A stretch of DNA of 64,000 nt, from the NCBI RefSeq assembly GCF_050948175.1, contig NC_135195.1, forward strand, positions 11,808,001 to 11,872,000, given 5' to 3'. The translations under genes and the position numbers were made by a program. The notes below the pieces were generated by a model. The model saw nothing but the letters and a program-made list of their open reading frames with translations. It was not told the DNA's origin and ran no database searches. Below, piece by piece: positions 25,201 to 40,200 of the stretch; position 1 is the first letter of the stretch, and the number at the start of each line of letters is the position of its first letter. Source of the DNA: Xylocopa sonorina. Its lineage: Eukaryota; Arthropoda; Insecta; Hymenoptera; Apidae.

Positions 25201-28200
25201 TACAATTATTCTTCTAGAACTTGGTCTGCGAATAAATGGATTGAAACGCCCTATCGTACACGCGGCTGTACACAAGTGCAGCTGAAATATGGAACAGCCC
25301 TGTGCGGTCCGCGTGCCCCAATGGCGGGCTCCGCGTATTCTGCGCAACGTTTGACCAGATAATTCGCGAACATCGTCAGAGCAATGTTTTCGAGCTGACA
25401 AGCCGTAGCAGCGGGTTAATTAACGCGTCTGTCCAGCGGCTCGTGCTTGGCCGAAGGTGCGGATGGCTAACGAGCCGCGAGCATTGACCACGCTCGATAA
25501 GAGGGCCGGCCAACGCGAGCTTTCAAGCTTTCAAACGAGATCGTCCCACTTTGCTCGACGAGAAAAAGTGAAAACCGCGGCCGCGCAAACCGCGTCACTG
25601 CGGACGAATAAAAGGCGAACGGTCACGAGAGGCGAGTTAATTAAGTATTTTCTTTCGAGCGAAACGATTCGCGTTCTTTTTTTTTCTTTTCTCCGCGAGA
25701 GGAAATTACGTTTCGTAGAAGGTTCCGGCGATCTTTTTTCACCCTTCTCCCTTTTTATTTTATTAGAGGACGTCTATAGCCGGAACTCTGATCCGTTAGA
25801 CCCATTTGTAGATGTCTGGTAATAATGGTAGTTAGAAAAGTAGAACGAGCGCTCGAGACGGGGAAGTTAAACGGGTTTTCAGAAGAATTCTTTTTCTAAT
25901 TAGTTTTTCGAGTGGTTACGATTGTCGACGGATTTTCGATCCATCCGTAGCCCGATTGTTCTACGGATGTTGATCCATCGCCAAGACCCCCACCGGCTAA
26001 CGAAGCGTTTTATAATTCCACATTTCTGCCAGCAACCGAGAACGTTTACTTCTTCGCGAGGCGCTGCCCGTACCTAAAAACTCGTTGCATTTCCAGGAAA
26101 TATTTACCAAACTCGAGCGTTCGAAAGTGGAATTCCGGCGTTGGTTAATTCCGCGGCATCCGCCACTGGTCCGCGAGAACCCAATTTAGAAGTAACGTAG
26201 TTAGAGGAAATGTATTGCGGCGGAAATGCGCCCAGACGAAACCGTCTCCCAACTTCTGACGAGGAGCCCGCGCCCTGACAATGATTCTTTGGAACAACGC
26301 AATCGGAGGTAATATCGCGCCAGGATTAGAGGACGATATTATATTCTCGTAGTGGACGGAACGACACGATACCCCGTGTCGTGGTGCCTCGATTTCTCAG
26401 CGGGTACGACTTCAGGCGACTCGATTATTGCTTCCTTTTTTTATCTCTTTATTGTTTCTCTGAGGAAAATAAAGAATTGCCGCGAAGAGCAGTCGGGAAA
26501 CACGGTTGTTCCTGATTTCGACGACAACTGGTTTGTAATTGTACAGAAACAGAAGTTCGCCTCGTTATTTAACGTTTTTAACTCGACCTGGGGGACGTGT
26601 AATTCGTTCGAGAAATACCAGGAACCGGTAAGCCGTTTTAATTGTTTCGCTTCGAGAAAGGCGAACCGTGAAATCTGTTTATTTAGTATTTTCCTTAATC
26701 CGTTGTAATGTGCGGAATAATTATAATCTTAAAAAAGAATCGAATATATACTCGGAGTATTGTCGAACGCAAAGTTCTAGTTGAAACGCTATCGTACAAT
26801 AATAATGCAATTCCTATATGGTGTAATTGAAACGGAGGAAAGAAGCACACAACGCGCAGTTTAATCACGGCGACGTATCAATCGTTAAACCTACAAACTC
26901 AATTAGGTGGCTGTTACATAATTCGTTTCCAAGCGGTTTGGTAAAACAGGTACAGCAGTCACTTAGAACGAGCCCACCGAACTATACGTAATTATAAAGC
27001 GAAATAACTCGCGTGAAACGCGAGTGATCGATCCGAAACGAGACCTCTTTAAATCGCCGTGCTGCTCTCAAGCTTCGAATAATTTCCTCGCAGTTTGGAA
27101 GCCGGCATGAAACTTCTGCCCCACGGTGTACATCTAAATTGCTTCTAAGCATGAAGCTCTGTACTTAATAAAATGTCACTCGCACCCTTTCGGCTGCAAG
27201 CCTTCCCCGTGGCGCGCAGTCAACTGCAGCGCAGCGAGCTTTCATACGGAAATGGTAGAATCCGTGTATCCGTTGCACCCTGCCTCTGTGCGGGGTACTA
27301 TAAAGTTCAGGCTGCGTTAACACGATCGCAATTAGCGGTGCAAATTGCTCTGACTGCGTCTACCTCGCCTGACGTCGTCGATCGTGTACCAAAGATTTGT
27401 TCGATCGCAGAGAATTATCGAACAAAATTTTGTTAAACGAGTACAGACTACAGTGAGATGAAATAACCAAAAAAATCAGCGAAATCATTTCATAAATGTT
27501 TAGAATGCGCGACGGTTGGAGAGATTCCGCCTATTCTCGAACGACACACGCGCACCCTCGTCCCGTGACATCTGCAGCGGCAAATTGACTTCGTCCACCG
27601 TGGATGTGCCGTACAAATGGCGCGCTCTTATCGGCGTAACATTCGATATTAAGGATGCCGTCGCGGTGGCAACACACGGACGGTCGTAACCGCGCGGAAT
27701 ATTAGGAAGAAGAAAGTCGGAGACACGAACCAAGCTGGGCCTCGGTTATATCTGGGGGATAGTTGCCCCGTAACGGCGCTACGGCGAGGGGTTGCGTCTT
27801 CGCGAGGGCTCAATAAGGGAGCTCGAGGAAAAATACGGCGATAGGATCGTCGAGCGCGAGTCGCACACAGTGAAATGAAGAAAGCGGATAAAGGGACAGG
27901 GGAAGAAATCCGACGTGAGTGGATCGGCCAGAGTCGAAAAAGAAAAGTATTATAATCCGACCGGTATTTTATCCAGGCTGTGATGCATGTTCACGCTCCC
28001 GCGGCGGATCCGTTTTATTCGACGCGCCTGGGACGGATCGCGCGTGTACTCCTTTCTTTTTTTTTTCTTTTTTTTTCGTTTTCGATACCTTTTTTTTAGT
28101 TCGCTTCTTTTCGTCCGTATTTTTGAACCTTTTTTCACGCTGCTCTTTCTGGCTTTGTTTTTGTTTAATCTTTGAAGGAAGAGCGTTTCATCAATTATTT

Positions 28201-31200
28201 AAGTCGCCGTGCAACGATATTGATTCCCGAAACGAAATATTTTGGCAGCAAACATTTTTTTCTTTCCTTCGCCAGTTTTCCCCTTTTTCCTCGTTTTTTT
28301 CGTTCGCCCTCGCCCCGTCTCGGTTTATTTTTTAGACTCGCCTCGCTTTTCGCGCGTTAAAGATTTATTGCTGCGCCGAGAAATAAAAGCAGCGCGGAGG
28401 AGGATTGGAATTTATTAGGATTGCAACCGGATTCTGCTCTATCGCTAGCGCGATCCTGTAGATCTTGACACTTCGCATGTGTACTCCGCGTTGGAGCTGT
28501 CCGTATGAAATATTCGTTGCTTTTCAGGTATTAATAGAATACCCATACGGAGTACCCTATAATTTACCACCTTAACTTACAGCCTAATAATGGGGATCAC
28601 GTGTTGAACCGAGTGTCGATGAATGTACTCGATAAAATTCAAGCGCAAATTTATTCGTTCGAGACAAGTCAAACTGTAATTCCACGGAAAATTTCACTGC
28701 CCGCATTGAAACTTTTACGGACACTAAAAGACTCGTAAAAATATGGGGGAAATTTGTATAGGAAAGAAAAAGTGTTACAATACTGCGAGTAATAAAAGCG
28801 GGGAGCAAAACTGATTGTCACGTAAAAATCATAAAACGCGAGCGTAAATGAAAAAAAAAGAGGGGAGGAAAATTAGTGCGATTAGTAAGGAAAACATCAA
28901 ACCGTGCTGTCGTAAACCTCGTTGATGCTATCGTGGGATCGAGCTACGAGCAAACTCGCCGCGCTCCAACAACACCGGGATAAATGGATAGATAAGCGTG
29001 ACACTGATTATACACCCGACACCGTTTTCCCTAGCTCACGGTACAAAGAAATGTCCGATCGACGGATAGCCGTTGGACATTTTCGACGAACCTGTCGACT
29101 TCTCGCGAAATGTGACAGCCGAATATTTATCATGAACGCGACTGATTCGCGATGCTGATTAATCGTCAGATAGAATGTTCGAAGATCTGCTGAGCCAAGT
29201 GAACGCTGTTACCACTTTCTTCCAAGGAGTAGACATTATTTCATTACCTTGTAGCTTCCTTAAGAATTAAAAGTACTACTACTGCCGGTTACTTAATGAA
29301 AACTGAAAGATCCGCGTGTTCTTATCGTCTCGAACGACTAAAGTTGGCTCGTTCCCGATTGATCGATGCGGCTTCTAAGAAGAGAATTAATTCGAAAATC
29401 AGTCAACGAAACAGTCAATGGGAACTGGATCCTCGATTTTAAATAAATGCAAGCACCATCGCAATGAGCTTAAAATACGGGCGAAAGGAACGGCGGAAAA
29501 TCGTGGACCGCTTGAGACTTTCTTAATAAGTTCAATTAGAGACGACTAACTACGTTTAAAGTGAAAACTCTTACGAGAATACTTCTCTTCTCATCCCTTT
29601 TAACGTTCTCGTTTCTCATTCTTTTTAGAGTAAAACGGTCAAACACCAAGCTATACCTTTCCCGTTCGAGATTTCCTTTCGCAAGCATTGTCGAGTAATA
29701 AACTTGCCTTTGCACACGAGTAATAGCTAGTATAATCTCTATTTACGCAATCTTTCGAATCAATATTTCATCCGCGGAGATCAGATCCATTTTGTTTGGT
29801 ACCAAAGGTAATTGTCAAGTCAGTCCATCGCCGTTTTCATCCCAGCAAAGAAAATTTAATCAGGTTCGACTAGAGACTCCTCTTTGTAAACAATCTTTAA
29901 ATATTCGCCAAGCCTAGATGTGCGCGCTTTCGCCTCAATTAAATTATTCCATAATCAAAGCGCACGGTGGGCGCCATTTTGTTGTCACCTCGAACGCGAG
30001 TGCTTTACGGACCGTGTTTGAAGCGCGATCTTGCTTGCCCAACGAAGTTCAGAACTGCTTGCGCCCGTCTGAAAATATCTTCGGGCTATCCGATTCGCTG
30101 AGAAGTTTTAATTAAAGCCGCTTTGTCGAGCGCAGCGAAATGCACGGTCACTCTGTCCCTAGTCCGGCGCCATTTTTCTCTGAACGGCGCACGACGACGG
30201 AGACCCGCGCTAACTAGATGGACAGGAAATCTTCTCGCGACCATTCGATCGTCCGTGGGGACCTTAAGGAATTGTTCCTGTCGGAGGTAACCGTGCTTCT
30301 TCCACAAATCCGTGCTTCTTCCCGATCGTGCAATCGAACTTCCTGTTCCGCACGCGCGAGCTGCCCCTACGTAGCCTCTGCGGTCTGCTGTCGCGATACG
30401 ATGGAAGTTTAAGAGGAGAATCGAGGGTAGCTCGTTCGAAAAGCGGAGGTAGTGAAATCCAACTTAATACGTGACCACTGGAGAACAAGAAATCGCGATG
30501 TTCCTCAGTTTGCCCGTGAATTATCGACGGGTCAACTTTGAGCAGTGTACAACTTCGATTACGAAAAGAGGAACACATGACCATGGTTTCACTGTGAATT
30601 TCATTTACGATTTTTGACCATCGTCGCGCTCTACGGAAAATTGAATTCAAACGCTCTGGTCTCTGCAAAGAAGTAAGTCACTTTTTTAAGTATTCTTACT
30701 TACTCCGCTCTTCTCTGAACCACCTACTTGTTCCATTTTGTTGGAACTTAAGACGAGAAAGAGCGGAGTCTTAATTATGTGAATGAAAGGCACGTGAAAT
30801 CCGCAACAAAAGCAGGGAGAACCCGGAGAACGACGGCCATTGTGGGGTGGAAAGCAGAATCGTAATTAGGAAAATGGCCTTGGCCGACAAAAGTACCGAG
30901 CTAGGGACGTGTAGTGCACTTGGCAAGTTCGAGTAATGCTAGAGTAATACTTTCGTCGGGATGCTGTCAACTGGCACAGAGAAAAGAATTTTACGAAACA
31001 AGGCTAATTGTGAAGGACGAGGAGGATTTGAAATTCGTTAACACAAGTCACGTATTCGCGGATTAGAGGAAATTCGAAATTAATAATTCACGGCTAGCAG
31101 AAAGATTCGTTCCGTGAATGTTTCTGAATAACGCAACGAGTATGAGCTGTCGAAAAGGGACGTGAAATATAAAATGTTCCCAGGTCTCCAGAGAGGGTCA

Positions 31201-34200
31201 CGGGGATACCTCGATATTTACACGTCAGAGGACACAACCCCGGCAAAGTATCCGCAAGGGTGTCGCGTACTAGAACTGTCTCTTTATTGGATAATAAATA
31301 ACTTGCTTCATCTATAAGAAAAAGATTAAGTGTATCTAGGGAGTGTGTTCCTCGTGTTGGACGCCATCTCCACACACGCACCCCTTTCGCGTGCCATCTT
31401 TCACGCAGGACACAATTAAGTTTCCTTAAATATTTACTCGTTGCTGTTGGACGTTTTCGACGTCGCACCCAAATCGTCGCGAAATCGTGAACGAAAAGTG
31501 CAACGAGCGTTCGTTAATTTCATGGTTTGCAGACGGACACGAACGGTATGCGTCACCTCGACGCCGATATTCACGGTGGACGAGAACTTCCTTGATGGCA
31601 GTTCCGCGTAGTTCGGTTCTTGCAGGATATCCCGGCGTAATTTTCGATAGACCGAGTTTACGGTTGCGGAGGATCGTAAAGTTAAGGCAACGACAAAGCT
31701 GGATAGGAAAGCAGCGGAGATAAAGCAGGCTGGGAAGAGCAGGGGGGTGTCGTTTGCCCGTATAGCAAATCCGACTACCCATTATCCCGCTATAATGGTG
31801 TTCCATGCCGGGTTATTGCGCATCGGGAATCATATTGAAATAGGAGAACGGTGGTAACAATTTTTAACGTTCGCCTCGCGTGGCTGTGCACTTTAGCGAA
31901 TCGAGCCACCCGCCGTGTACATTGAAATAAAAGTGTGTACCAGCGTCAAAGGAATTATACTCGATTCAGGCGAATGGTCTCTTTTTAAATCGCGGCATAA
32001 AAATGTTTAGCTCGCGAGAAGCGACTATGAAATAGAAATGAACACTTTCGAACAGGGTACACGTATTATCCGTCGAAATGAGATTTCTCGCCAGTTCGAA
32101 AGGCGTGTAGCGAAGAACGAGGAGGAGGAAAATCGACGATTATTATCGCTCGGTAAACGAGAATCAATCCTCCCTTTGAGGGACGTAGCTACGAGTAAAT
32201 AAATCATTGTCGCTTTCGAACAATGATAAGAGAGTGCTCGCTCGTGCTAGGAAACCGATGAACGCGCTATAGGCTCGTATTGTTCACGCGCCGGAAACGC
32301 TGGTGAATAAATTGGCCGCACTGTTTCCGCGATGCCATACTATTATTCTGTATTGTCTCTATATATTTATTGTGCAACGCGTTCATGTTTATTGCTCGTT
32401 TCGTGCGATTCTATCCGCGTCGAGCGACGGAATCGATACCCTCGGCAAACTGTTCTTTGCCTCTCGTTCAAGCTTGACAAGGAATTGATAATGGATGTAC
32501 GATTAAAAATGTGGAAGGGTATATTCGTCGAGTACGTCGCTGTCGCCTTCGCGCATAACTCTCGCTTTAATATATCACAACAATAAAGCCAGTTTCAATC
32601 ATCAAATTCAAGCATCGAACCAATGAATACCGCACGAGAGCGGATAAGAAGTTGGACGTCTGACACACATTCGAAACACCCCTTTCCCGTGCCGAGGAAA
32701 ATTGAATTTCTACTCCCAGACGAGCCGACCCGATTCTCGACGCTATTTCCCCGTAGGTGGTCGGGGACTTAAGTCGAGCGCGCGTCAGACAATCGATAAA
32801 CAATAAAACCGGATGCATTAGTATCTCGCGGGCGAAGTAGCTCCCTCGTCTTTCACCCCCCGCGCCTTCCGCCGTCCGCGACACCCCGACGAGAATTTTT
32901 ATTGCGGCTCAACGTATCCGATGGGTTCTCTTTACGCTTGATTTTCCATCAGCCCAGCCGCGTATATCCACGCATCGCCTCGCGTACACACGTTTTACGC
33001 GGTGTCTCGAATAATAAAAGCGGCGTCGTAAAATCGCAATCACATAATGCGTTATCGCGAATGGAAGACAGCGCAACGGCCGTGTAAACATTTCCACCGA
33101 TGTGTATCTATTTCGGTTCCCGTTGATGCGCAAGCAGTAACGCGATGCAAATGCCATCGTGCTGTTCCCTAGTTTTTTTTATTTCCCTTTCCTTCCCCTT
33201 TTTTCCGCCGAGTTATCCATTCTGGGGACTCGTAAAACCGCTGCGATTCATGTTCGAGTTTAATATCAGGAGTCAGCTGATACGACCTTTACAAGATTAT
33301 CATTGGTTCGCATCTGGTGCGATTTGATTCCGTTCGCAAAAAAACGCGAACCCCGTAAGTCCCTTTAAAGACGCTACACGCACACCTTCGTTGCCCCTCA
33401 ACCCCATTCGTTTCTTACTCGTATCGCAATGTTTCTCGCGCCATCGTTACCAGTGATCAAGCACCGATCGCTGGAATCAATACTTCGCTCGCTCGCGCAG
33501 AGGGCAATTAGAATTCCACGCGTCACCAGTCAAACAGTGAGGAGACATCGAATTGAACCCAGCGCGAGTAGACGCTCGATGCTGAGGAACGCTCGAGAAA
33601 TATCGTCGAGCATTCCCGGGCGCGGAACCAGGGGGAGAACGGTGAAGAATGCGTCTACGTGAACGGGCACGTATCGCGCAAGAAGAAGCGCTCTTTCGAA
33701 AGCGGGGCGAAGAGAGGTAAGATAAAGAACGACAAGAGAAGGGCCGTGTTCAGAAGACGGGCAGCGGGACCCAGACGAATGAAAAGCAAACACGAGTCGC
33801 CCTGTTGTTCCCAGATCCTACCAACATTCCGCCGATCGACTACGTATTCCACCCTAGCGGGGGGTAGTTTTTCATTCCGGCCTGACAATTCCCCAGACAC
33901 CTCGAGAGCCCATTCTTTCCGCGGACGCAATAACAGGGCGTCCTTGGAGCGGACGAGCCCCGAAAGTCCCGCGAAACTCGGATCTCCGCGCGTTCTTTGG
34001 CTCCTCAATTATTAGCGGACCACGGCCTGGGTCAATCTCGGGCTACTTTAAATTACTTAGCCGATGCGCCGTTCCCGGGTGGACGGGAAACTTCACGGAA
34101 TGTCTCCCCGGGGAAATTCCGCGCGGCTGATCGAAAACTAATTCATCGTCGTGGCGTGTTGGAACGTCAACGGGAGGGACGTGGCTCGGTCCGTAGGATT

Positions 34201-37200
34201 GTACGAGCCGGTTGAGATTTCATCTCGATTATGGATTAAGAAACAGTGGCGCCGCCTAAGTGGCCATCGCGTTCGCCCCAGTAGAACGATTCTCCTGTTG
34301 CTTTCAATGTAAATCCGGAATTACGCTCTTGTTGAACGATCGTGGAACATTGAAGTCTGCGGAAGTGTTTCGAGGAATGCTTGGCTTATTTTAATTTTCC
34401 TCGTCACGGCTACGGGAGGATCAAATATTGAGACGGAGTCTCTGTAGGGAACGCGAAAGGGCGAGCTAAATGCCTGCCAACGCTGTGCGAGTAAATACTG
34501 AGAGGCGAAAAAGGCATTCGGGATGGAAATTAATAGCAAACTATAGAAAGGAGAGTGGACCGAAAAAATACGCGAGGCTCATCGAAGAGGCTCCATTCTA
34601 CGGTCCATTGTCCGACGCAAGAGGAACTCCGGGACCAGCGCGATACCGCGGCGGAAAAAAAAGGAAAAAGGGAAAATAATTCTCCGTTAGCGCGACGAGG
34701 TCTCCGTTGAACGGGCACGGGCCCGTGGAACGCTCGCCGCGTCGATTTGCCGGACGAAACAAGCGTAGGAAATTGGCAGTTAGTCGAAGGTTCAATTTTT
34801 CAGAGCTAATACCGCTCGTGCGGAGAAAGCTGGGACGGCTGCATGGATAAAGGGCGCGGGCCGCCGGGACAAAGAAAGGTCGAATGGAATGAATGGGACA
34901 GTCGGGGCGCGGGCTGAGCCTAGGAAATGAGATCTACAAGCGAGCGAAAGCTGGACCGACGAGGGTGTACCGTCCAAGTGCAATTTTCATTCGGCTGCAG
35001 CCGTTCGCCAACGGTGCACCCGCTGTTCTCGCGCCTGCATCGTTTTCGCCCTCCTCGTTCCACCCTCTCTCTACGTCTCTCACCCCTTCTTCTCCACCTG
35101 CCACGTTCCACCCCTTTCGTTTCGCTTCGCGTTCATTTTCGTCTGCTCTTTTTTCAACCTCAACCGCGTTTCCCCCGTGTTTACCGGATTGATTGCATCT
35201 CCGCGGACAAATATTGCCATGCTAAGGCGAGACCGACGATTCTAGTTTCTTTAGTTTGTAATTCTCCAGACAGAAATTTAATGTATTTATCTAATGCAAT
35301 GATACGCAAAATTATGTCACACGTGTACGTATGTAATTATGTTTGATCACACGGTGTCGAAACTTGATCTTGACGCCCATTCTTTCCCCAAAGATATCGT
35401 AAACGCGAGGAACGTCCGTTCAGAGATACCAGTTGGTGATTTAAAACGCGGTGCATTAGCCTAGACCAAAGAAAGGGCGCAAGAAGTGGCTTGCGGTTCG
35501 CTGAGGAAGGGTAAAAAGGAGTGGAAAAAAACGGGAGTTGTACGCAGAGCAGAGGGGGGTTGTAAAAGAGCAGGCGGGTCGAACGTAGCGCAACCGGATG
35601 GAAGCGGAGGAAAGAAGAGAGAGAAGAGAGTAGGCGGTTTGCCACTTCATCTCTACCCGGTCTGTGGCTAATTAATGCACTTTTGTTGGCTTCCCGCGGC
35701 CTTGGTCTGACTTGGTGCACGTAGTCTAGCACCGGGTAACTGGCGGAGTGGTTTCAGGAGAAAGATGCGACCACGATGTGGAAAGATCGCGCGACGATCG
35801 CGTGAGTTCCATCGCTGATCGATTGAGATTCCCATGTGCGAAGGTTATTAGCATCTCAGCATATCATTTAGCGATACCAATATATCTAGCTGTCCTTTAC
35901 TTGTAAAACAACGATTAGAAGTGTTTCTGAAGGGCTGTGAAAGGTTTCTTCTTCGTCTATCTTAAAAGCACAATATTTCATTCCTTTGATGTTCAGCATC
36001 GTTTAGAAAGGCCTCGTTCGACGCGTGTTAATCCTTTCAAAATCGATGAAGCTATTCAGTGAAAGGTCAGCTCTCTTTTCGAAACTAGTCGACCCTCCAT
36101 CTTGATCGCTGTTCTCCAATTAAACCGATACACGCGCAGTTTCATCAATAAACATAGCCGTTCTCGAGCCTCGCGACACAAAGGGGAGACACGCGGGACG
36201 ACAGAGTCTAGCGCGAAGGTTATGAAGGCGTGGGTCGATTAAAATTCTTCAGCGTCGCGGAAATTCATCGCGGGACCTTCGTAGCTTTTGTGAAGATGGC
36301 CAAACCTCTCCTCCAAGTCGGCGTGTCCCCCGTCTGGCTGCGACATGCATAGTGATGAGGACCGCGCGGCGTTATCCCGGAATAGGGGCCAGCTACATCT
36401 CGACCGGCGCGGACCTCTCACAAAGGAGGTGTCTATTCATGAATCCGTGATCGATCTTGCTCCGTTTCGTCTTCTCTGGGGCGCACCTACCTACAACCTG
36501 CTCCAGGACTTTGATAACAAACTTTAAGAGAGCGCAATACCCAGAAAATGCATCGAGTACGCTCGATACGCTCAGATTCGTATACCTGTCATTAGTTATG
36601 GAGTTCGCAGCTGATTTCGAATTTAAATCTGCATTGCATGGCATAAGAAATGGTACCAATTTTGTTATATCAATTTCGACAATCGTCGACGTTCAACAGC
36701 ACCTTTACGATGAACTTGCACGTAACTTGGGGACGATTCGAAATGAGGGCACGACCGATCGAATCGCCATTAGCGCAACTGGACGGTTCCGGACGGTACC
36801 GATCTAATGATAGACGACTTCTTCTTGATAAAATGCGCCCAGAGGAGAACCGTTATCGGTGATCTCTTAAAGGTCGGCAATTTCGGAGATTATAGTCGAC
36901 AAACGAAGGGATTTTATGACCACGCGAAGAATTTCACAGGGGAATCAATTATAATCTACGGTTCATTTTCAGTGGGATCGAAAAGGGATAATAATGCGAT
37001 TCTAAGGCATTATTTATTATTACTTCTGGAATTTATCAATGAAAAATGTAAGTGCCTGTCAACGTCTAAGCCTTCCATTATATTATGTTGTCAAAGTATT
37101 TAAATTTTCACTAATGAGTTTGACGCACAACTATAAACTAGTCACAAGTTTTATTTGCTATTAATCTACGTTAGAATCGAAATTGGCAGCCTCGATCTGT

Positions 37201-40200
37201 TATCGCATCGATAACATCAATGCCAATAAACGCAGATAGACAGATGTTTAGTTAATCAAACATTTACTGGAATTATCGACACCGGTCCTCGAAACGAATT
37301 GCAAGTAACGTCGTTCAGCATCACGAATAATTTTTCGCGAACGAAATCGTCCCTCTGCTACATTTATCTCAGGTCTGAGCAACTGAAATAGCAACAACTA
37401 ACGATTCTATTCCGAACATCAATTCGTCGCTCTCATTTTCCAGGTCGCAGCAAACACGTTCGCTTTGTAAATTATTTTCGTTTCGTTTTTCCCGTCATTT
37501 CCCGCCCCAGCATCGCGCACGCTTTGTTCTTCAATTAAAGTTATTCGTTAGCTAAATATTATTCCTCCGTAGGATATATCACGCTCCGCTCTTTGAAACA
37601 CCGTTCCGTCCCAGCTCGCGTTCCTTTCATCCCCTTCACGTTCGCGTTCTATTGCAAAAATATGATGTTTGCTCTTCCTCCGGCAGCCCTCTCTTTCTTC
37701 TCATTCTCCCTTTCACGTGCACGCTGCTCCAGTTTCCGGATGCGTACACCACCGATCAAGGCTATCGACTGACGCGTTACATTCGCACAGAGGATTAAAT
37801 TCGCTGTGCTTTTAGCGATAACGGAGAACACGATGAATTAATACGCACGAAATTAGAATACAGTCGTTGATGTTACGAAATATCATTCTTTCGCACGTTC
37901 TACGTGTAACTGTTTAGTTTAATTAAAACATTTTTTTTTTTTAGACGAAGGTCTAAGAACCCGTAAGTTTCGATAGAAATCATAAGTCACCCAGGAACCC
38001 TCAGCGAGGGGTGTCGTCGAAATATCAAGTGGTTCCTCCGCCCGTTTCCGCGTGCACTTAGCGCAGGGGGTGCACGCGGCTGCACGCGTGGGCGCACGCT
38101 GCAAACCAACCCTTCATCGCGCCGTCATGCTTGAATTATTTAATTGGATTCTGCATTTTCGTGCGCCTGTAAACGGTTGCACACTGGCGTGTACGGATTA
38201 ATTTTGCTTACCAGTTCTGAAAGCGGTCGAACGCGAGCCGAGGAAGCGGCACCCCTGAAATTCACAATTCGTTGCGCTTCCGATTTTTACGCGTGGATCT
38301 GTTCGTATCCGTGCAAGAACTCGTTCGACTCGTGATTCGACGCTCGATGGATCGAATTCTAAAGTACTGGGTGGCGTATTCTAGACGTAATGGGACTGAT
38401 AACATTTCTTGCAAGTGCAACTGGGTTTGCTTGATAATTCTTTTATGCCAGTTTGTTCGATTGATATATTATAGAATGCAATTATCAGTGAGATAAAGTG
38501 TCGGTTGGATAACGACTTCCATTAATAGCTGATCAAATTTAATGAACGAATAGCCTGAAACGCGTCATTGTTATCAGTGACTGATCGGTCCCACAGAAAC
38601 ACAGACACTCGGCTTAGTCGGGAAAGAAATTAATTTACCATGGTTCCCGTACTCCTTAATGAGTCGTCAGTGAATCACGATATTATCATTCACATCATAC
38701 CTTGTAATTATCAGGCAATAATGTATAATTAGCCATTAAACGTTTGACGATATCCCATCGTATTTATTCATAATTATGTAACGTTCTTTCGTAATAACAG
38801 AAGCCGCAAAAATGGAAACGGGAGGGAGGGGCAATTAATTTGGTACCGCTAATTAATCTGATAATGCTTCAATTAATCAATCGTATCGATTCTTCGCGAA
38901 CGCCGGTTGACAATCCCTCGAATTGCTTTCGTTTCGAAAATTAATACAAATAATATGTATCGGGAGCGTGCGAACTTCGAAAAGAATTTTAAAATCAAAA
39001 GTTTCCAGCATAGAAGCGGTTCGAGAACGGGGAATGAAGCACGCTAATGAAAGTAAACGCAAGGAATGTGTACTCCGAAACGTGGGGCGGAAGTATCTAC
39101 GGAAGTTCACCTGGCAGTAACGCAGAAACATGGCGGGCGCGGAAAGAAAATGGGGTGTTGGGCTGGTTCGCGGCAGAACTTGGGATCGGTTCATCGAGGC
39201 GGCGACTTCAAAAGGATCCGCGCGAACGGGGGAGTGGAATTTTCATTATCGGAATACCAGTCGCTGTCAGTAAAACCCTTGCTGCTTTGATAAGCGCGGT
39301 CGCTCCTCGATGAAAGCGAGCACGGGGAATAAGAGGAGAAAAGAAAAGAAGAAACGACCCCGTGGACCTCGACTCGCGCGCTCCTTCGTTCGTCGCGACC
39401 ACATTCGGACACGATTCCGTCTATCTCCCCTTGAGGACCAAACTAAACGTGGCTGAATTAATAAAAATTGAAAATAAAACGCTTTTATCGCGTGGTTGTC
39501 GAGAAATCCCGCTGAAACGTTTAGAAGCTTTGTACGCGGCTTTAGAATCGCGCGAGTTCGTGTCCACACCGTTGTAGAAACGGTTTTCGCGTAGATCCGC
39601 GGTTGCTTTTGAGCGATTCAGTTTAATGCAAATAAATGTGGTCAGCCGCAAGCCACGAAGTTGCCTGTGGTTCCTCTGAGAAAAAGAGAGCCCTGCAGAT
39701 GAGGAGGAGGAGGGTTGATGTCAGTCTAGGCGCGGGCTACTGCGTCTCTGTCAGTAAAATTGGAATCGTGGTGTGCGCTGTTGCTTAAGTAAATGTAGAG
39801 CAAGTAAATTAGAGCGGGCATTCATCGATGCGCTCGTGTGCGAGGAGGAACGACTTTGACGGTATATCGAGAGAGATAACGGTTTTCGGGGTTGTTTAAA
39901 GTCGTGGAAGAAGTAATTGTCGTTATTTCTCCCTCTTTTTTTCGCGCGCATTCGTTTCGTAGGTTGTAAATACGGCACGGAGAATCGTGTTAATTGTAAG
40001 CTACGCTGGCTGGAAAAATATTCCTGCCGTAAGTCCTGGATAAGTGTAACGTACGGGACCCGCGTTAAATACGACCGAATTATCCCCTCTCTCTTTGACC
40101 CAGTCCACCGTGTAATATGTAAGTCGCTATTTCGCGAACCGAATATAAAATACCCGCGTATCGACTTTTTTTTCAATAGTACATTGTGTGCTCCGTTTGG

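Noticed and set aside
36457..37103. Two abutting plus-strand open frames of 116 and 98 codons
   Set aside because: They read like protein superficially, but have no recognisable family and no splice signals supporting a gene; the abutting arrangement is not meaningful in a eukaryotic intron.
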